NCBI GenBank assembly: GCA_019359435.1
Contig: JAHHHI010000002.1
Location: 1-48,421, forward strand
Length of the DNA stretch: 48,421 bases
Source of the DNA: Kaiparowitsia implicata GSE-PSE-MK54-09C
GTDB taxonomy: Bacteria > Cyanobacteriota > Cyanobacteriia > Elainellales > Elainellaceae
Direction of reading: 5' to 3'
Below, in pieces: positions 44,328-48,421 of this stretch. The notes beneath the pieces were generated by a model. That model searched no databases, was not told where the DNA came from, and saw only the letters and a list, made by a program, of their open reading frames with translations. The position numbers and the translations under genes were made by a program. Every line of letters starts with the position of its first letter. The first letter of the stretch is position 1.

Positions 44328-44557
44328 ACCTCAGGTTGGGTCAAGTTCGAACCCTACCTAAGCCGTGCGCGTATCCAAGACTGTAGAGCACCGCGCGTCG
44401 CACGGCGTCCTAAAACTCTTTTAACCCAACGCAAGCTCGACAGCGTTGTATCGGCCCCGCAACACGGAGCTAATACAACGCTAAAGTCATGTTATCTGCG
44501 ACGCGGGCCGCAAGGTCTTAGGCATTTGCCAAACTGACGGTTGATCCAACCTGAGGT
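44328..44557. repeat. 230-bp composite repeat with 17-bp inverted ends
   Basis: The left end ACCTCAGGTTGGGTCAA and the complement of the right end TTGATCCAACCTGAGGT match at 16 of 17 positions. Inside lie a family B-like unit (44328-44440, minus orientation) and a full family A unit (44443-44540). It fills nearly the whole gap between the convergent hydantoinase and dciA-like genes. It may be a non-autonomous mobile element that carries both modules. Confidence 0.75.
44443..44540 (+). repeat. 98-bp repeat family A, copy 3
   Basis: It starts GCGTTGTATCGGCCCCG and pairs with GAGCTAATACAACGC. CTAAAG...CTTAG brackets a variable GC-rich loop, then GGCATTTGCCAAACTGACGG closes the unit. Order, orientation and length equal copy 1 at 18690-18787. 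Confidence 0.78.
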
Positions 44558-44596
44558 CGTAGAACGAACCTACCCACTTGTAAAATGAAGCGTGCC

Positions 44597-45202
44597 CTAA
44601 TCGGCAGAACCGTTGGGAGGCATGGGTGAAGAGGGCGTTGTCGTAGACCACGCGACTGCCGCACACAGCCCACAGACTGACCAGCGCTCTAGCTCGCCGG
44701 GCGGGCAATGGCATTGACAGCGGGGGCAAAGTGGCAAATGCTGCGCCTGCTGCTGCACAGCCTGGGCCCACTGCTGGAAGGCGGTGTCTGGGGTAGTGGC
44801 GCGGGCCTGGGGCAGGTGGGTGTAGGGGGCAGCGTCGCACTGGCTCGGGTGGTTGCGCCATACTCGTGCCGAGTCAGATAGCGGCTCCCCTGTGGTGTGG
44901 CGTGGCTTGGTGTGCCATTGGGCTGTAGAAAAGCGAATGTCTGTTAGGTTCAGGGATAGCTCAGCGTTGAGCTTTTCTAAGATGCGCACTCGCTCAAACA
45001 TTAAGTTTTGGGCCCAGCCCGAACTAGAGGTGCTGACGCTGAGCACTTGGCGCTGAATCCCCATGGGGCGAGTTTGTGCCGCTACCGCCGTCCCAACAAT
45101 GCGTTGCCAGCAGGCTTGCAGCTGCTGAAATTGGCGACGGGTGAGCCAGCTGTCTTGGGTTTCGATCGCCCCAATAAGACGCGGCAGAGAATCAAAGGTC
45201 AT
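44597..45202 (-). CDS. dciA: DUF721 / DciA-like protein with C-terminal zinc ribbon
   Basis: A 201-residue protein. The N-terminal ~95 residues are the DUF721 domain (LQACWQRIVGTAVAAQTRP, then LSVSTSSSGWAQNLMFERVRILEKLN). DciA loads the replicative helicase DnaB in bacteria without DnaC. The middle is variable. The C-terminus holds four or more cysteines spaced as a zinc ribbon (LCPRCQCHC...VCGLC), which I believe cyanobacterial DciA proteins share. It ends with a disordered tail. ATG 45202 has a good DUF721 start (FDSLPRLIGAI). It is convergent with hydA across the composite repeat. Confidence 0.82.
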   Translation of the reverse strand: MTFDSLPRLIGAIETQDSWLTRRQFQQLQACWQRIVGTAVAAQTRPMGIQRQVLSVSTSSSGWAQNLMFERVRILEKLNAELSLNLTDIRFSTAQWHTKPRHTTGEPLSDSARVWRNHPSQCDAAPYTHLPQARATTPDTAFQQWAQAVQQQAQHLPLCPRCQCHCPPGELERWSVCGLCAAVAWSTTTPSSPMPPNGSAD

Positions 45203-45550
45203 GGGAACTCAACACTGCGATGGAGGCTGCTCTCTATTCTGACGTGTCTAACGCTAATTTAACGCCCCGACTGAGCACGTTGGTAAAGCAATTTTTTAAA
45301 ATAGCGTGCATTGCGATAATCCCTTGCTATCATTAGCAGTCAATGTCGTGCATGCTTTTTTACCCACGTGCGAGCCAGCAGGGTTGAGCTATCAGCACGT
45401 TGAAATGGTGGCTCTTGCCGCTGGGGTCAAATAGTTTAATCGGTTAGAAGATTCAAGCAGACAGTGTCATTGGACTGAGTTAGTTTAACTGGACGGATTC
45501 AAAGAATAGCGTGCAGCATCGAGACGACACTTTACGCCACTTCTGTCTGA
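45203..45550. other. divergent intergenic region
   Basis: A 348-bp gap between the dciA-like gene (minus) and the SPOR protein gene (plus). It includes a T-rich patch near 45290-45300. Promoters for both genes should lie here. No gene or strong hairpin was seen. Confidence 0.5.
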
Positions 45551-46936
45551 ATGCTATCGCTAGAGTATGCCACGCGTTACAGTCTCTCGTTTTTAGACCC
45601 TCACTGGTTGAAGGAGTTTTTGACCATGCGCCGCCGGATGATTGCTGAGCCAGAGGCTGCCCTTTCTTCTATGGTTCATCCCAAGCTGCGGGCCACGCTG
45701 GGGTGTCTAGATACCAAGCTAGATGACGAGTTAGTGCGGTATCGTCGGGCTCAAAAGCTGGCGCAGTTGCAGCAGCAAGGGTCGGTTGATGCATCGCTAG
45801 CGGCGGCGAGTATGCAACCGCCCCGGCTCAAGCTAGAAAAGTCGCAAGCGACGCTGCAACTGCCGACTATGCCTGTGGCACAAGGGGCGATCGCCCCTCC
45901 TCCGATTGCAGTGCAGGGCTATGGGCCACAAGCCGAGAGCGCAACGCAACGGTCGCGAGGGCTAGCGCTGGATGAGGATGACCCAAGCGATTATCTAGAA
46001 TCGACGGAGCAACTTCTCCGCAGCTTAGACGATGAGCCATCATCACCCCGGCGCGAGCAGGCGGGTGTCATGTCTACGGTGTTTACGCCGTTGGGCTTGG
46101 GGTCGATGCTGTTGCTGCTGCTGTCGAGCATCACCTTTGGCTATTTGCTGATGAACCCGGCTAATTTTCGGCAGTTGACGACAGGTCGATCGCCCGAGAC
46201 CGCTGCTCCGACAGACGCTGTTCCACCTGCTCCGACCCGTTCCCTCCAGGGGCGATCGCGCCCCAGTGGTGTGGAAGGGCCAGATCTCTCTGCCCAAGAG
46301 TTTCGCCAAGTCGATCTGGGTAGTCTGAGCACACTGGAGCAGGGCGATCGCCCTCGCCAATCCGAGTTTGCAGATTTAGAAGCACCTGCCGAGGTTGAGG
46401 TTGAGGGTTCTGCAGCGGCGGATGATGCCTCCCAAACCCGCAGCCGCATTGGCACCGAGGCCGAACTCTCTACCGTGCAGCAGCTCGCGTCTGAGCGCAG
46501 TGGAGCCCGCAGTGCGTCTAGCACTGCGCCTGAAGCTGCAGCCAGCCCTGCGCCCCAACCCAGTTCTCCTCCCGTCGAAATTCCCCGTCCGCGTGAAGCC
46601 CAGGTTGAGTCTCAGCCCGCACCTAGCCCAGCAGTCGTCGCGCCTACGGCCCCCGCTCCGCAAGCGGCCCTGCCTGTACCGTCGTCGATACCGTCTGTTG
46701 CACCGGCGCCGTCTTCAACGGCTGCTGCATCTAGCTACATCTATGTTGTGGCCGACTATGTGGGCGATCGCTCCCTCAATACAGCGAGAGAGGTGGTGCC
46801 CGATGCCTATGTCCGCAATCTATCGAGTGGGGCAGTGGTGCAGTTTGGTGCCTTCAGCAGTGCTGCTAGTGCTGAATCACTAGTCCGAGAGCTGCAACAG
46901 CAGGGGATTTCTGCCCGCACCTATCGCGGCAATTAA
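45551..46936 (+). CDS. single-span membrane protein with C-terminal SPOR-like domain
   Basis: A 461-residue protein. The N-terminal cytoplasmic part (1-175) starts with a conserved-looking segment (ATRYSLSFLDPHWLKEF) and then a helical, Gln-rich stretch and acidic patch. One membrane span lies at about 181-202 (LGSMLLLLLSSITFGYLLM). A long disordered Pro/Ala/Ser/Glu-rich periplasmic linker spans about 210-390. The last ~70 residues match SPOR topology (VVQFGAFSSAASAESLVRELQQQGISARTYR). SPOR domains bind denuded septal peptidoglycan, so a role in division or wall remodelling is likely. The histidine kinase starts 3 nt after the stop. Confidence 0.8.
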   Translation: MLSLEYATRYSLSFLDPHWLKEFLTMRRRMIAEPEAALSSMVHPKLRATLGCLDTKLDDELVRYRRAQKLAQLQQQGSVDASLAAASMQPPRLKLEKSQATLQLPTMPVAQGAIAPPPIAVQGYGPQAESATQRSRGLALDEDDPSDYLESTEQLLRSLDDEPSSPRREQAGVMSTVFTPLGLGSMLLLLLSSITFGYLLMNPANFRQLTTGRSPETAAPTDAVPPAPTRSLQGRSRPSGVEGPDLSAQEFRQVDLGSLSTLEQGDRPRQSEFADLEAPAEVEVEGSAAADDASQTRSRIGTEAELSTVQQLASERSGARSASSTAPEAAASPAPQPSSPPVEIPRPREAQVESQPAPSPAVVAPTAPAPQAALPVPSSIPSVAPAPSSTAAASSYIYVVADYVGDRSLNTAREVVPDAYVRNLSSGAVVQFGAFSSAASAESLVRELQQQGISARTYRGN

Positions 46937-46939
46937 AGC

Positions 46940-48034
46940 ATGGCAAAACTCGGGCTGCGATCGCGCCTGTTTCTTTCCCATATGGCGGTGATGCTGGTGG
47001 GAATGTTGATGCTGACTGCCATCAGCCGCTACTCCTCCCCTCGGTTTTTTGTAGGATTTCTCGAAACGCTCGACGATGGTGACTTCAGCGTCGAAACCCT
47101 GCGCAAGGAGTTAGTCTCTGGGTTTAAGTCGGCGTGGGGGCAAGGGGCAGTGTGGTCGGTGATTGCGGGCGGATCTGCGGCGGGCGGGTTGAGCTTTCTA
47201 TTGGCGCGGCGTATCATGCAGCCGCTGATTGAGCTAGAAGAAACCACCAAAAAGTTTGCCGCTGGAGACCTGGCAGAGCGCGTACCCCCCAGCCATATCC
47301 CAGAGTTTAACCAACTGGCGGACAGCTTCAACCGCATGGCCTCTGACCTAGAGGGCATGGAACTGCAGCGGAGAGAGATTATCACCGATCTCACGCACGA
47401 ACTGCGAACCCCACTGACAGTGGTTGAAGGCTATCTAGAAGGCCTCGCAGACAACACCATTCAGCCTTCGCCTGAGGTTTATTACCTCTTGGCAACAGAG
47501 GCAAAGCGCATGCGTCGGTTGGTTAACGATTTACAGGAGCTGTCTAAAATCGAGGCGGGTTACCTGCCGATCAATACTCAGTCCATTTCGCTGCCACCCC
47601 TACTGGGCGCTATTGTGCAGCGATTTAGCGAACAATTGCTGCATCACGATTCTCTGATCGTATATGTGAAGCACGCCCCCGATTTGCCGCTGGTGCGCGC
47701 CGATGCCGGGCGGGTTGAGCAGATTTTGCTGAACCTGATCATCAATGCGTTGCGCCATACTGCCGAGGGGGAAATCTGCGTACAAGCAACCCAACGGGGG
47801 CAGTGGGTCTGGGTGTCTGTCTCGGATACGGGCACTGGCATTAAGCCTGAGGATCTGCCCCATATCTTTGAGCGATTTTGGCGATCGGATCGTGCTCGCC
47901 ATCACCACTCGGGCGGAACGGGAATTGGACTGGCGATTTCACGCCGCTTGGTGGAGCTTCAAGGCGGCCAGATTGAGGCGGATAGTCAGGTGGGCGTGGG
48001 CAGCACCTTTCGCTTTTCATTGCCCGTGGCGTAA
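46940..48034 (+). CDS. membrane sensor histidine kinase
   Basis: A 364-residue inner-membrane kinase. TM1 is at about residues 10-28, a short ~45-residue extracytoplasmic loop follows, and TM2 is at about 68-90. A HAMP domain (about 90-142; RRIMQPLIELEETTKKFAAGDL) leads to the HisKA box with phospho-acceptor His153 (DLTHELRTPLT). The HATPase domain has the N box (ILLNLIINALRHT), G1 (VSDTGTGI), F (IFERFWRSD) and G2 (GGTGIGLAI). The layout is BaeS-like. No response regulator is seen downstream within the window. Its 3-nt spacing to the SPOR protein indicates one transcript and perhaps a shared signal from the cell wall. Confidence 0.94.
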   Translation: MAKLGLRSRLFLSHMAVMLVGMLMLTAISRYSSPRFFVGFLETLDDGDFSVETLRKELVSGFKSAWGQGAVWSVIAGGSAAGGLSFLLARRIMQPLIELEETTKKFAAGDLAERVPPSHIPEFNQLADSFNRMASDLEGMELQRREIITDLTHELRTPLTVVEGYLEGLADNTIQPSPEVYYLLATEAKRMRRLVNDLQELSKIEAGYLPINTQSISLPPLLGAIVQRFSEQLLHHDSLIVYVKHAPDLPLVRADAGRVEQILLNLIINALRHTAEGEICVQATQRGQWVWVSVSDTGTGIKPEDLPHIFERFWRSDRARHHHSGGTGIGLAISRRLVELQGGQIEADSQVGVGSTFRFSLPVA

Positions 48035-48421
48035 CTGGGGAGGCCGGAGCATAGGCGATCGCCCCGTAACGGTGGTTCTCGAGCTCAATAACTCTCCCGA
48101 TTTGCAGGCTCATGACTTGAACGTTGAGAGAGGGCTAGTTTAGCGTCCTAAGCTTGAAGTGAGACATTAAATTGCGTCAGTTCAGGTTAAGAGGGTTTTG
48201 GGGCATCGCGCGACGCGCGATGCCCCAAAACCCTTAATGTGCCGTGCGCGTCGCGCACGGCACATTAAGGGTTCGAGCTTATCCCGAACTCAGGTTAACG
48301 TGAGTTCGACAAGGATCAGAGTGCCGAAAGGAAGGCTGAGGGTTACGCTCAAAGTATTGAATTCTAAGCACCTCAGCCATGTCTTTGAGTCTAGCGCGCC
48401 TCGACCTGACCCAAATCTTCT
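48035..48421. other. right-edge intergenic region with double hairpin
   Basis: After the histidine kinase the sequence contains a HIP1 site and then the family B repeat at 48176-48299, whose hairpins may terminate the SPOR-kinase operon. The last 40 bases hold an ATG at 48379 with a frame open to the edge; it is too short to judge. Confidence 0.5.
48176..48299 (+). repeat. family B repeat, full 124-bp copy with twin hairpins
   Basis: It starts GTCAGTTCAGGTTAAGAGGG and ends TTATCCCGAACTCAGGTTAAC. The core holds two perfect 19-bp stems, each with a 3-nt loop (48193-48233 and 48231-48271), sharing the CCC at 48231-48233. The first carries GGGGCATCGCGC, the second GTGCCGTGCGC. Other copies are at 17444-17492 (core missing), 33600-33683 and 44328-44440. 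Confidence 0.78.

Noticed and set aside
48379-48421. Possible start of a gene leaving at the right edge
   Set aside because: Only 14 codons are visible from the ATG, with no clear ribosome-binding site; cannot be judged.

Overview
The window is a piece of a cyanobacterial chromosome. The evidence is a set of lineage-marker genes: psaM (photosystem I), acsF (aerobic chlorophyll cyclase), nblA (phycobilisome degradation), and ndhF1 and ndhD1 (NDH-1 complex). There is also a very high density of the HIP1 octamer GCGATCGC, inside and outside genes. The presence of nblA implies phycobilisomes. I do not assign a genus. I found no rRNA, tRNA, CRISPR array, prophage or complete insertion sequence; the content is core chromosome plus many small intergenic repeats.

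Layout. 1-4.1 kb: the 3' end of an unidentified gene (possibly a transposase), a B12-binding radical SAM enzyme, an MscS channel and a hydantoin/aspartate-type racemase. 4.1-9 kb: a nucleotidyltransferase/phosphomannomutase-like fusion whose mutase half lacks its catalytic motifs, a 58-residue membrane-type protein, a methyltransferase and a gamma-glutamylcyclotransferase-like protein. 9-15.5 kb: a secreted von Willebrand D-like protein, a site-2 protease with CBS domains, a HAD phosphatase convergent with rsmA, a small ribbon-helix-helix-like protein and psaM. 16-21.7 kb: a bitopic coiled-coil protein with a soluble partner, a fasciclin lipoprotein, a DUF2996 protein and an M48 protease. 22-25.5 kb: acsF, a secreted protein and a DUF39 homocysteine-biosynthesis-type protein. 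25.8-29.2 kb: a complete polar amino-acid ABC transporter operon (permease, permease, binding lipoprotein, ATPase). 29.2-33.4 kb: ndhF1 then ndhD1 on the minus strand. 33.9-40.4 kb: cysE, a 50-residue small protein, a DUF58 protein, a DUF6825-like protein, an ABC1/UbiB-type kinase and a PP2C phosphatase. 40.4-48.4 kb: nblA, a tandem universal stress protein, a hydantoinase/dihydropyrimidinase, a dciA-like gene, and a SPOR-domain membrane protein followed 3 nt later by a sensor histidine kinase.

Themes. Several genes serve photosynthesis and its remodelling (psaM, acsF, ndhF1, ndhD1, nblA). Others concern nitrogen and amino-acid use (the ABC transporter, racemase, hydantoinase, gamma-glutamylcyclotransferase) and sulfur (cysE, DUF39). 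Envelope and division functions may include the SPOR/kinase pair, the coiled-coil pair, the DUF58 protein and the secreted proteases.

The most unusual material is intergenic. Two inverted copies of a ~130-bp MITE are flanked by CTAG; in one copy the CTAG flanks supply the stop codons of both neighbouring convergent genes. A 97-98-bp two-hairpin repeat occurs three times. A second GC-rich palindromic family occurs four times, one copy lacking its core. One 230-bp composite joins both families between 17-bp inverted ends. There is also a loop-less 40-bp perfect palindrome. No clear defence or biosynthetic cluster is present; the repeat families and the orphan gene pairs are the best candidates for undescribed biology.
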